Assembly (NCBI RefSeq): GCF_031581065.1
Contig: NZ_JAVLBN010000031.1
Location: 1-25,677 of the forward strand
From: Salibacter sp031581065
Lineage (GTDB): Bacteria; Bacteroidota; Bacteroidia; Flavobacteriales_G; Salibacteraceae
DNA length: 25,677 nt
Direction of reading: 5' to 3'
A program made the translations under genes and the position numbers. Below, piece after piece: positions 15,995 to 22,909 of this stretch. Position 1 is the stretch's first letter. Every line of letters begins with the position of its first letter. Under the pieces are notes generated by a model. The model worked only from the letters and a program-made list of their open reading frames with translations. It was not told where the DNA came from and searched no databases.

Positions 15995-16835
15995 AATCAA
16001 TCAGTTTCACGTCAAAAATCAGGTCTTTGTTAGGGCCCACAACACCCTTTCCCTGCTCTCCGTAACCGAGATAAGAAGGAATTACAACTCTCCATTGATC
16101 TCCTTCTCGCATCATAGAAACCACTTCATCCAGTCCGCGAACAACCTGTCCCTGCCCCAGATTAAACACCAATGGTTTGTCACGGTCAAATGACGAATCG
16201 AATTTGAGTCCACTTTTGAAATAACCGTTGTAATGAATCTTGATCAGATCACCGGGATTTGGTTTGGCTCCGTTCCCTGAGTGAACTTTATAAATTTCAA
16301 TACCAGAATTTGTAACCGATTTTTCAACTCCGCTAGTATCGAGTGGCTCAACCGATTTCTTTTTACCCAATACCTGAATTTCGTAGTGTAAATCTGAATT
16401 TGACGGAACACGCATGACGATTTTATCACCAAAACCGAGATGCGAAGGAACTTTCAAAATATACCTTCCTCCTTCTCTGGAATGAGGAAAAAACCGGTTC
16501 ATCCCGTCAACCATTTGAACCTGGCCAACCTCCATTTGTGATGGACTGCCAGACTGAAAAGTATTACTGAAAAAGCGATCATCATTTTGCGGCCTTCCTT
16601 TGTAATGAAAAATCACAACATCTCCCGAATCAATTCTTTCTCCGGTTCCTTTCTCCAGCGTTTTATACATCAATCCAGAACTATCGATAACAGTGTATTC
16701 AGTATCACGGTCAGAGCCCTTACCTGGCTCACCTCCGTTTTCATTGCCTGAATCGTTTGTGTTAGTCTGGCTGTTATTACATCCTAAAAGGAATAAGAAA
16801 CTAAAGAGAAGTAGTAGCGTCTGCTGTTTCATCAT
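15978..16835 (-). CDS. FKBP-type peptidyl-prolyl isomerase lipoprotein with two FKBP domains
   Basis: A lipoprotein of about 285 residues: the signal MKQQTLLLLFSFLFLLGC ends in the lipobox LLGC. Two FKBP domains follow, one over roughly residues 55-155 (GERIDSGDVVIFHYKGR, FFPHSREGGRYILKVPSHLGFG) and a more canonical one over about 175-280 (GDLIKIHYNGYFKSGLKFDSS, GLDEVVSMMREGDQWRVVIPSYLGYGEQG, DLIFDVKLIDF). It probably catalyses proline isomerisation during folding of exported proteins. The start is one of two adjacent ATGs (16835 or 16832); the preceding TTG is less likely. It overlaps the upstream FKBP gene by 35 bases. One motif copy lies at 16709-16718. Confidence 0.88.
   Translation of the reverse strand: MMKQQTLLLLFSFLFLLGCNNSQTNTNDSGNENGGEPGKGSDRDTEYTVIDSSGLMYKTLEKGTGERIDSGDVVIFHYKGRPQNDDRFFSNTFQSGSPSQMEVGQVQMVDGMNRFFPHSREGGRYILKVPSHLGFGDKIVMRVPSNSDLHYEIQVLGKKKSVEPLDTSGVEKSVTNSGIEIYKVHSGNGAKPNPGDLIKIHYNGYFKSGLKFDSSFDRDKPLVFNLGQGQVVRGLDEVVSMMREGDQWRVVIPSYLGYGEQGKGVVGPNKDLIFDVKLIDFKKPE
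16709..16718 (+). repeat. GGTCAGANCC motif copy
   Basis: GGTCAGAGCC in the linker of the two-domain FKBP lipoprotein gene; the gene reads Gly-Ser-Asp. Confidence 0.85.
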
Positions 16836-17682
16836 CAATCACTTTTCGCAATTTCACATTGTACATCACAACGGTATTTGGCGGAATAGTTCCATCACTT
16901 GAGCCGTTTTGAAAAGCAAGTTCTGGTGGAATCACTGCCAATACTTCTTCACCTTCACGCATTTGTTGAAGGAGAATTTCAATTCCGCGGAGGACTTGCC
17001 CCTGTTGTCCCAACTCAAAATCAAAAGGCTCTGATCGTTTTACTGTGCTATCAAAAAGCTTCTCACCTGTTGTAAATCCTTCGTAATCAACAACAACTCG
17101 TTTACCGGCAATCGCTCTTTTTGCTTGTTTGTTTTCCTTCAGCCAAAAAGCGTGAATTCCGCTTATTGAAGAATAGTCAGCTATAGACCTGGATCTGACC
17201 ATTGAAATAAAGCGCTGCTGGTTTGAGTCAGGAATTAATTGTAAAACTCCCGGATACAGCTTAGAGAACTGGTATTCTTCAGGAGAAAAAATTTCTTTGA
17301 AGCTCAATGTCAATTTCACTTTTGAGGCCTTTGACGAAATATCGAGCGGTCTCAACCTGCGGCCCGGCATCACAAAGCTGGCGCTATCGCCAAGATACAG
17401 TAACGATAAAGCTTCCATGATTCCGGTATCCACATAAGTTTGATATGGAATTACGGTCATTGAGTCCGGGTTCTGAATGACTTTGCCATTGAGTGTTTCG
17501 GCTTTGAATCGAATTCCGATCCACTGGTTATCCTGTGCTGAGTCACGACTGTCAGAAAATGAATGAATCTTGTATTCGAGTCCGCTCGCTGTTATTGAGC
17601 TGCCTTCCATTTCATGCTTTTGGCAACTGAAAGTAAGCAGAACAATAATGATTAAACTATTTAAGCGAAACCAGTTTAACAT
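16801..17682 (-). CDS. FKBP-type isomerase lipoprotein, first domain degenerate
   Basis: The protein from the ATG at 17682 has 293 residues and starts with a lipoprotein signal (MLNWFRLNSLIIIVLLTFSC, Cys20). An upstream extension of 45 codons overlaps the previous gene and is unlikely to be translated. The C-terminal domain is a recognisable FKBP (KRVVVDYEGFTTGEKLFDST, LRGIEILLQQMREGEEVLAVIPPELAFQ, TVVMYNVKLRKV). The segment before it has the FKBP outline (GLEYKIHSFSD, IMEALSLLYLGDSASFVMP, KVKLTLSFKEI) but has lost most conserved residues, so it may only bind or scaffold. It overlaps the GldI-like gene by 26 bases. One motif copy lies at 17191-17200. Confidence 0.85.
   Translation of the reverse strand: MLNWFRLNSLIIIVLLTFSCQKHEMEGSSITASGLEYKIHSFSDSRDSAQDNQWIGIRFKAETLNGKVIQNPDSMTVIPYQTYVDTGIMEALSLLYLGDSASFVMPGRRLRPLDISSKASKVKLTLSFKEIFSPEEYQFSKLYPGVLQLIPDSNQQRFISMVRSRSIADYSSISGIHAFWLKENKQAKRAIAGKRVVVDYEGFTTGEKLFDSTVKRSEPFDFELGQQGQVLRGIEILLQQMREGEEVLAVIPPELAFQNGSSDGTIPPNTVVMYNVKLRKVIDDETADATTSL
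17191..17200 (-). repeat. GGTCAGANCC motif copy
   Basis: GGTCAGATCC on the coding strand of the second FKBP lipoprotein gene, read as Val-Arg-Ser. Confidence 0.85.
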
Positions 17683-18193
17683 CGTAAACAATTGATGAGT
17701 GCATTGGAATTTTCTTTCTGTCACCGGCCAAACCATGAGCCAAACGAGGCGGAATAATAAAACGTGCCCTGTCACCAACCCGCATGTAAGTAATACCTTC
17801 ATGCAATCCGTTTTCAACGTGATCCATACCTATGACAAACTCTTTTAAGCCGTCCTCTTTGCTGGTATAAACGGTATCTCCGTTGAGTAATGAAACAACG
17901 TATTCAATTGTTGCTACTCTCTTTACTGTAGCCTGTGGACCGGGAGTTGAAGCCGAATCATAAACAGAATAAAACAGACCGGATCCTGATCTTTCCATCT
18001 TCCATCCTCTTCGCTCGATGTATTTTTCAATCAGCTTGAACTCAACCAACTCGCGTTCGCGGTTGATCTCCATCAGTTCTTCTTTGGTAAAGTCCTTTTT
18101 ATCGGCATTGACCAACTTATTTTCAGATGACTTTGAATTGGAGTTACAACTGAAAATTACTGATAGAATGAACAAAAAGATGAAGCTACGCAT
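17657..18193 (-). CDS. gldI: GldI-like FKBP peptidyl-prolyl isomerase lipoprotein
   Basis: A 178-residue lipoprotein (MRSFIFLFILSVIFSC, Cys16 in the lipobox) with a single FKBP domain over the last 110 residues (KRVATIEYVVSLLNGDTVY, MDHVENGLHEGITYMRVGDRARFIIPPRLAHG, SSIVYDVKLVSLK). Before it lies a charged helical segment (KDFTKEELMEINRERELVEFKLIEKYIERRGW). Size, lipobox and position next to the DHH phosphoesterase match GldI of gliding Flavobacteria, needed there for motility and T9SS function; the symbol rests on that resemblance. It overlaps the phosphoesterase gene by 8 bases. Other gld genes are not in the window. Confidence 0.7.
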   Translation of the reverse strand: MRSFIFLFILSVIFSCNSNSKSSENKLVNADKKDFTKEELMEINRERELVEFKLIEKYIERRGWKMERSGSGLFYSVYDSASTPGPQATVKRVATIEYVVSLLNGDTVYTSKEDGLKEFVIGMDHVENGLHEGITYMRVGDRARFIIPPRLAHGLAGDRKKIPMHSSIVYDVKLVSLK

Positions 18194-19208
18194 TTTGAGA
18201 CAGTTCCAGTTTAACTTCTTTGATTAACGCTTCCAGTTTATCGATAGTTTCCTGCAATGAAAGATCGCTCTTACCTCCTGCTGCGTTGATGTGACCTCCA
18301 CCCTCAAAGTGTTCGCGAGCAAACTTGTTCACATCAAAGTCGCCTTTGGATCTGAAAGAAATTTTGATAAATCCTTCACTGCTCTCACGCATGAAAGTTG
18401 AAAAAACTACACCTTTAATGCTTAGCCCGTAGTTTACGAGTCCTTCAGTATCACCTTTTTGATAGTCATAAGCTCTCAATTCATCCTGTGACAGAGCAAA
18501 GTAAGCAGCGTTTTCTTCAACTACTTTGAGCTTATCGTTGAGAACATATCCCATTAACCTGAGCTTTGACAACTTGTTTTGATCAAAAACACGATCGTAA
18601 ACAACGTGTGGTTTAAGCCCCAACTCAATAAATTCAGCAGCAATACGATGCGTTATGGCAGATGTGGAATTAAATCTAAATCCGCCCGTATCAGTCAAAA
18701 TACCTGTATAAAGAGCCTGGGCAGAATTGAGCGTCAGCTTTTGATCGAATTCGAGATTCTTGATGAGTTCGTAAATCAATTCGGCCGTTGAGGAGGCACT
18801 CGTTTTACTCAACACAAACTCAGCAAATTCATCTGGCTCCTGGTGATGATCAACCATGATGAAACAAGCATCGCTATCTACGAGTATATCGGTCAGATCC
18901 CCGGTACGCTTGAGATTGTTGTAGTCGAGACTGAAGATGTATTCTGCCTTTTTGAGTGCAGATTTTGCTTCTTCTTCCTGCTCAGTGTAAACCATGATTT
19001 CATCACTTCCTGGCAGCCAGTTCAAGAAATTAGGATACGGATCAGGAGCTACGATTGTAACATCCTGCTGACCGATAAGCTTGAGGTAGTGAAACAAACC
19101 GAGAGCAGATCCAACGGCATCACCGTCAGGACTCTTGTGCATGGTAATCGCAATTTTTTGCGGTTTGTTGAGTATATCGTGTAAATGTAAATAATCGCCT
19201 TCTGTCAA
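18186..19208 (-). CDS. DHH family phosphoesterase (NrnA-like nanoRNase/pAp phosphatase)
   Basis: Degrades short oligoribonucleotides and/or pAp in the cytoplasm. Motifs of the DHH/DHHA1 superfamily are present: HKSPDGDAVGSALGL near the N-terminus, SLDYNNLKRTGDL, the core MVDHHQEPDEF, and the C-terminal GGGHINAAGG. The frame is open far upstream, but the extension is hydrophobic nonsense over the divergent promoter region. The family's normal start corresponds to the TTG at 19208-19206 (reading MTEGDYLHLHDILNKPQKI), giving 340 residues. No ATG lies close, so a TTG start is likely. It is the first gene of the FKBP operon. One motif copy lies at 18891-18900. Confidence 0.88.
   Translation of the reverse strand: MTEGDYLHLHDILNKPQKIAITMHKSPDGDAVGSALGLFHYLKLIGQQDVTIVAPDPYPNFLNWLPGSDEIMVYTEQEEEAKSALKKAEYIFSLDYNNLKRTGDLTDILVDSDACFIMVDHHQEPDEFAEFVLSKTSASSTAELIYELIKNLEFDQKLTLNSAQALYTGILTDTGGFRFNSTSAITHRIAAEFIELGLKPHVVYDRVFDQNKLSKLRLMGYVLNDKLKVVEENAAYFALSQDELRAYDYQKGDTEGLVNYGLSIKGVVFSTFMRESSEGFIKISFRSKGDFDVNKFAREHFEGGGHINAAGGKSDLSLQETIDKLEALIKEVKLELSQNA
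18891..18900 (+). repeat. GGTCAGANCC motif copy
   Basis: GGTCAGATCC within the DHH phosphoesterase gene, opposite to its coding strand; the gene reads Asp-Leu-Thr. Confidence 0.85.
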
Positions 19209-19264
19209 AATTTTTATTTTAAAATTAGATAAAACAAAGGAAAGGTTAATAGTAACAATAATGC

Positions 19265-19272
19265 TACTTTTG
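19265..19272 (+). promoter_or_regulatory. Putative ndk promoter -7 box
   Basis: TACTTTTG matches the Bacteroidota -7 consensus TAnnTTTG exactly and is followed by CAGC, a common sequence after this box. The ndk ATG lies 30 bases further on. No TTG sits 19 bases upstream; GGTTAA at 19244-19249 is the nearest candidate -33 region. Confidence 0.5.
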
Positions 19273-19302
19273 CAGCGAAATTGAACAAGAAAATTATTAA
19301 CA

Positions 19303-19722
19303 ATGGCTGGTACAACCACATTTACAATGATCAAGCCCGAAGCAGTAAAAGCAGGGCATATTGGAAACATTTTACAGATGATTAATGAGGCCGGTTTTAG
19401 AATTGTTGCGCTCAAAAAAACGCAATTGAACAAAGACCAGGCTGGTGAATTTTACGCAGTACACAAAGAGCGTCCATTTTACGGTGAGTTAGTTGAGTAC
19501 ATGTGTTCAGGTCCTATCGTAGCTGCAATTTTGGAAAAAGATAATGCTGTAGCTGACTTCCGTGAGTTGATCGGTGCAACTGATCCAGGTGAAGCTGCTG
19601 AAGGAACTATCCGTAAAAAATACGCTACGTCAAAAGCTGAGAACGCGGTTCACGGTTCTGACAGTGATGAAAACGCACAGATTGAAGGAAGCTTCTTCTT
19701 TTCACGTTTCGAAAAATTCTAA
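19303..19722 (+). CDS. ndk: Nucleoside-diphosphate kinase
   Basis: Transfers the gamma phosphate between nucleoside triphosphates and diphosphates to balance NTP and dNTP pools. The 139 residues include the phosphorylated His117 in NAVHGSDS, the N-terminal FTMIKPEAV and the nucleotide-binding RELIGATDP, all typical. The ATG start follows an AT-rich short leader with no Shine-Dalgarno sequence. It is divergent from the DHH phosphoesterase gene and ends at a good terminator. Its base use looks codon-optimised, as expected for a highly expressed gene. Confidence 0.97.
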   Translation: MAGTTTFTMIKPEAVKAGHIGNILQMINEAGFRIVALKKTQLNKDQAGEFYAVHKERPFYGELVEYMCSGPIVAAILEKDNAVADFRELIGATDPGEAAEGTIRKKYATSKAENAVHGSDSDENAQIEGSFFFSRFEKF

Positions 19723-19728
19723 ATCTCA

Positions 19729-19753
19729 GGGGCAGCTCTAGGCTGCCTTTTTA
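19729..19753 (+). terminator. Rho-independent terminator after ndk
   Basis: GGCAGC (19731-19736) pairs with GCTGCC (19742-19747) around a 5-base loop, followed by TTTTT. It lies 8 bases after the ndk stop. Confidence 0.8.
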
Positions 19754-19767
19754 ATTTCTATTTTCTG

Positions 19768-20745
19768 ATGAAATTGTCTTCACTTTCCCTCAGGTTGTTG
19801 GTTCTTTTTGTACTCGGTTCGTTGCTGAGTTGCTCACAAATTGAAATGTTACCAAATCAGGCTGCTTTGCCTATGGATTATGAAAATCCTGTTGGTGATG
19901 AACTACGAATTATGACCTGGAATGTGGAGCATTTCGTGGATGAATACGATTCTCCTTATACTGATGCCTACAAAGAGAATAATGCTTCTGTTGCACCTGA
20001 GAAGAAAGCGCTGTTCATTGAAGCTATTCTAAAGTCAGATGCAGATGTTGTGGTACTACAGGAATTTGAAAGTGCCCAGTATCTCGAAAAATTGATGGGT
20101 GAACTCGATCAGGATCACGGTTATCAATTCTTTGCCGATTATGAAAGCCTGGGCTGGTACATGAATGTTGTAATCATGAGTAAAGTGCCGCTGGGTGTAA
20201 TGTACGGCTACGGTAATGTTTACACTCCGGTTGAGTACGTTGACGAAAAAGGGAAAGAACGCAAAGAAACACAGATCAACATCAACACGCGAATGTGGAG
20301 TTGCCGCGTTTGGCCCACCCAGAGGAAATCGGTCGTGATTACCGGCCTGCACCTAAAAGCCGGGAGAGATAATCGCGATATCGCTACTCGTACTGGTCAA
20401 ATTGATTTTTTGAACTACCAGATGAAACAGTTGACAAAAATCAACAAACGCGAAAACCTTGTTGTTCTAGGTGATTTTAACGCCTATCCAGACAGTAAAG
20501 AATTGGAGCTGCTCAAACAGGGAACAAAACGCACACAGCTTTTTGATCCGTTAGGTGATTCTGTTTACTCGCATCCATCTGATCAACCAGAAAGAAGATT
20601 GGATTACATCCTTTATAACAGCAGCATGGAAAAATCTTTGATCGATAATTCTGCAAAGATCTACAAGCCTTTTGAGCCAGGCAGAATGCGAATCGTGAGT
20701 GATCACTTGCCCGTGATCGCTGATTTTGAAGTGAAAAGTTTATAA
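19768..20745 (+). CDS. Exported endonuclease/exonuclease/phosphatase family lipoprotein
   Basis: A 325-residue protein with a lipoprotein signal (MKLSSLSLRLLVLFVLGSLLSC, Cys22) and a complete DNase I-like (EEP) domain. Catalytic landmarks are LRIMTWNVEHF (Asn), VVVLQEFES (metal-binding Glu), LVVLGDFNAYPD (Asp/Asn), RRLDYILYN and IVSDHLPVIADF (the Ser-Asp-His end motif). It is probably a membrane-anchored nuclease or phosphodiesterase outside the cytoplasm; substrate DNA, RNA or phospholipid cannot be told apart from sequence. Extracellular nucleases of this fold can serve phosphate or nucleotide scavenging. It ends at a bidirectional terminator built in part from the GGTCAGANCC motif. Confidence 0.9.
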   Translation: MKLSSLSLRLLVLFVLGSLLSCSQIEMLPNQAALPMDYENPVGDELRIMTWNVEHFVDEYDSPYTDAYKENNASVAPEKKALFIEAILKSDADVVVLQEFESAQYLEKLMGELDQDHGYQFFADYESLGWYMNVVIMSKVPLGVMYGYGNVYTPVEYVDEKGKERKETQININTRMWSCRVWPTQRKSVVITGLHLKAGRDNRDIATRTGQIDFLNYQMKQLTKINKRENLVVLGDFNAYPDSKELELLKQGTKRTQLFDPLGDSVYSHPSDQPERRLDYILYNSSMEKSLIDNSAKIYKPFEPGRMRIVSDHLPVIADFEVKSL

Positions 20746-20775
20746 AAAAAGAGGCTCTGGTCAGAGCCCCTTTAA
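20742..20775. terminator. Bidirectional terminator built from the GGTCAGANCC motif
   Basis: GGCTCTG (20753-20759) and CAGAGCC (20762-20768) form a 7-pair stem with a 2-base loop. An A-run of seven precedes it on the plus strand, giving a T-run for minus-strand transcripts, and a shorter T-run follows for plus-strand transcripts. It sits between the convergent nuclease and peroxiredoxin genes. Its right arm contains an exact copy of the repeated motif (20759-20768). Confidence 0.8.
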
Positions 20776-20786
20776 ATATCAGTTGA

Positions 20787-21437
20787 TTAAAGTGATTTTT
20801 TTGCCAGGTAGAAATCTACCATTTCGAGATCACTGTTTTCTCTTTCAGTCATTTCCTGAACTGTCTTTGGTGGCGGAACAATTACTTTATCGTTCTTTTT
20901 CCAGTTCAAAGGCAAAGCTACACCGTGCTCGTCAGAAGTTTGAAGTGCTTCCAAAGACCGCTTAATCTCATCCATGTTTCTACCAACATTGAGCGGGTAA
21001 TACATGATCAATCTAATTTTCTGTTTTGGGTCGATGAAGAATACTGCTCTAACGGCTGACGTTTCACTCTCTCCCGGTTGAAGCATTCCATACATTTTTG
21101 AAACTTTCATGTCGAGATCTGCAATGATTGGGAAATCAAAAAGTACACCTGTATTCTTTTTCACATTGTTCACCCAGGCTACATGAGAGTGGATAGAATC
21201 AATACTCAAGCCCATCAGTTTAGTATTGTGGTCATCAAACCATTTCTTTTCTTCTGCAAAACCACTCATCTCAGTTGTACAAACCGGAGTAAAATCTGCA
21301 GGGTGTGAGAAAAGAATCACCCAACTATCTTTTCCGTAATCTGATAATTTGAGATTTCCGAAAGTTGTACTCGCTTCAAAGTCTGGAGCGATGTCGCCAA
21401 TTCTTGGCATGCTGTGAATTTCATTTGTATCTTCCAT
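20787..21437 (-). CDS. 1-Cys peroxiredoxin (Prx6 type)
   Basis: Reduces hydrogen peroxide and organic peroxides in the cytoplasm. The peroxidatic cysteine is Cys53 in FSHPADFTPVCTTE, and it is the only cysteine in the 216 residues, which places it in the 1-Cys Prx6 group. The C-terminal region (PLNVGRNMDEIKRSLEALQTSDEHGVALPLNWK) is typical of that group. A thiol reductant partner must supply the resolving step; none is encoded nearby. The upstream region carries two copies of a promoter-like sequence 59 bases apart. No OxyR-type site is recognisable by eye. Confidence 0.94.
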   Translation of the reverse strand: MEDTNEIHSMPRIGDIAPDFEASTTFGNLKLSDYGKDSWVILFSHPADFTPVCTTEMSGFAEEKKWFDDHNTKLMGLSIDSIHSHVAWVNNVKKNTGVLFDFPIIADLDMKVSKMYGMLQPGESETSAVRAVFFIDPKQKIRLIMYYPLNVGRNMDEIKRSLEALQTSDEHGVALPLNWKKNDKVIVPPPKTVQEMTERENSDLEMVDFYLAKKSL

Positions 21438-21634
21438 AATCGTAATATTTAATTGGTTTATTATTAATTATCTGAATACAAATTTCGCTAACAACAGCAT
21501 CCTACACCGTAACTAAAGTCACCTAAGAAACTGAATACAAAACAATTAAAATTATAGTAGTATTATGAAAAGTTATAGCTGGCTTTTACGATCCTAAGCC
21601 TTAACAAATAGATTGTTATCCAAAAGTTTCAATT

Positions 21635-21644
21635 GGCTCTGACC
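21635..21644 (-). repeat. GGTCAGANCC motif copy, intergenic
   Basis: GGTCAGAGCC on the minus strand, one base after the pirin stop codon. It has no inverted partner, so it is not a terminator by itself. Confidence 0.85.
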
Positions 21645-21645
21645 A

Positions 21646-22788
21646 TTAACCCTTTACTTCTTTTCTGCCATCAGCATGAATAGCAAATCTTCCTTCATTG
21701 CGATCATGAACCTGATCTCTACGAGGCCATGGCCATCCCCCAAACTGTGTTTGTTGGTAATCCTTGAATGCTTGCTGGATTTCTTCTTTAGAATTCATCA
21801 CAAACGGTCCATACTGGATAACCGGCTCATCGATTGGGCGGCCTTGTAAAACAAGAACACGAGATACGTGATCGTGATTGATAATTGGTAAATCAACATC
21901 AGGCTCAACCTCGATTGAGTGATAGCGCGGAACCTCTTTTCCTGCTACTGTGATGCTTTTACCTACATAAAAGTAAACGGTGCGGTTAACGCCTTTTGGA
22001 GCTTTAGGTAAAGTCCATTTTGCATTTGGATTGAGAACGATGTTCCAAACTCCAACGTGATTATTTTTATCTGCGGCCCATGAATCTGGAGGTGGTGCCG
22101 GAGCTTCTACATCACCTAATTTACCAGCTATGACTTCAGCTTTAATCTTGTTGCCATTTTCATCACGAGCTGAGTATTTAGACTGATCTTCTTTCCACAT
22201 CATTTTGAAGTGTGGCTTCACCATTTTGCTTTTGCGCGGCAAATTGAGCCAAATTTGGAATAATTCGAGTGGATTTTCTTTTTCTTCATTGATTAGTGGG
22301 AACATCTCAGAGTGTTGCACACCTTCTCCGGCTGTCATCCACTGAACATCACCAAATCCGTAACGACCGGCAGCACCTAGAGAGTCGGCATGGTCGATTA
22401 ATCCCTCACGGACGAGTGTGATAGTTTCAAAACCGCGGTGCGGGTGCCCCGGAAAACCCGGCACTTTTGTCCCGTGATACATTCGGAATCCATCTTTGAT
22501 AATGAAATCATTCCCGATATCTCTTCCTTTGAGTAATTCTTTATCGGGGCCCATATTTTCATTTCCCTGTGGAAATTGATCATCGTGGTGTACGCAAAAG
22601 AGAAACGGATTGGGTGTTTCCCAGTTAAATCCGAGTGGTTTAATGTTTTTTATTGGATTCACATCTACTGATTTTTGATCGTTTACAATTCCAGAACGAG
22701 TCACTCCTGAAAACGGCCACGTTAGAACGGCTGTGGTTCCGACCGTGAGTTTACTCAAAAAGCTTCTCCTGTCATTTTTGGCACTCAT
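21646..22788 (-). CDS. Pirin family protein with Tat signal peptide
   Basis: A 380-residue bicupin of the pirin family. The N-terminus has a twin-arginine signal (NDRRSFLSKLTVGTTAVLTW), suggesting export in folded form. The pirin signature follows: HPHRGFETITLVREG with metal ligands His115 and His117, and GDVQWMTAGEGVQHSE with His159 and Glu161. All four ligands expected from human pirin are present, so it should bind iron or a similar metal; several pirins act as quercetinases. Most pirins are cytoplasmic, near 290 residues and lack a signal. It lies downstream of rpsA behind a terminator and is likely transcribed alone. A motif copy (21635-21644) starts 1 base after its stop. Confidence 0.9.
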   Translation of the reverse strand: MSAKNDRRSFLSKLTVGTTAVLTWPFSGVTRSGIVNDQKSVDVNPIKNIKPLGFNWETPNPFLFCVHHDDQFPQGNENMGPDKELLKGRDIGNDFIIKDGFRMYHGTKVPGFPGHPHRGFETITLVREGLIDHADSLGAAGRYGFGDVQWMTAGEGVQHSEMFPLINEEKENPLELFQIWLNLPRKSKMVKPHFKMMWKEDQSKYSARDENGNKIKAEVIAGKLGDVEAPAPPPDSWAADKNNHVGVWNIVLNPNAKWTLPKAPKGVNRTVYFYVGKSITVAGKEVPRYHSIEVEPDVDLPIINHDHVSRVLVLQGRPIDEPVIQYGPFVMNSKEEIQQAFKDYQQTQFGGWPWPRRDQVHDRNEGRFAIHADGRKEVKG

Positions 22789-22852
22789 ATCATTCTGTTT
22801 TTGATATAACCAAATTTAGTAATTATTTGTTTATACATGTAATTTTTTAGGC

Positions 22853-22886
22853 ATAAAAAAACCGCTCCAAAAACTGGAGCGGTTTC
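22853..22886 (-). terminator. Rho-independent terminator of rpsA
   Basis: On the minus strand AAACCGCTCCA pairs perfectly over 11 bases with TGGAGCGGTTT around a 5-base loop, followed by a further T-run. Plus-strand coordinates of the arms are 22859-22869 and 22875-22885. It lies 24 bases beyond the rpsA stop. Confidence 0.92.
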
Positions 22887-22909
22887 AAAATTTATAGAAG
22901 AGCGACTAA

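Noticed and set aside
17683..17817. 45-residue extension of the second FKBP lipoprotein
   Set aside because: It lies wholly inside the GldI-like gene and would bury the lipoprotein signal that begins at the ATG at 17682.
19209..19433. N-terminal extension of the DHH phosphoesterase frame by 75 residues
   Set aside because: It covers the ndk promoter and the ndk start on the other strand and has no family resemblance; the normal family start corresponds to the TTG at 19208.
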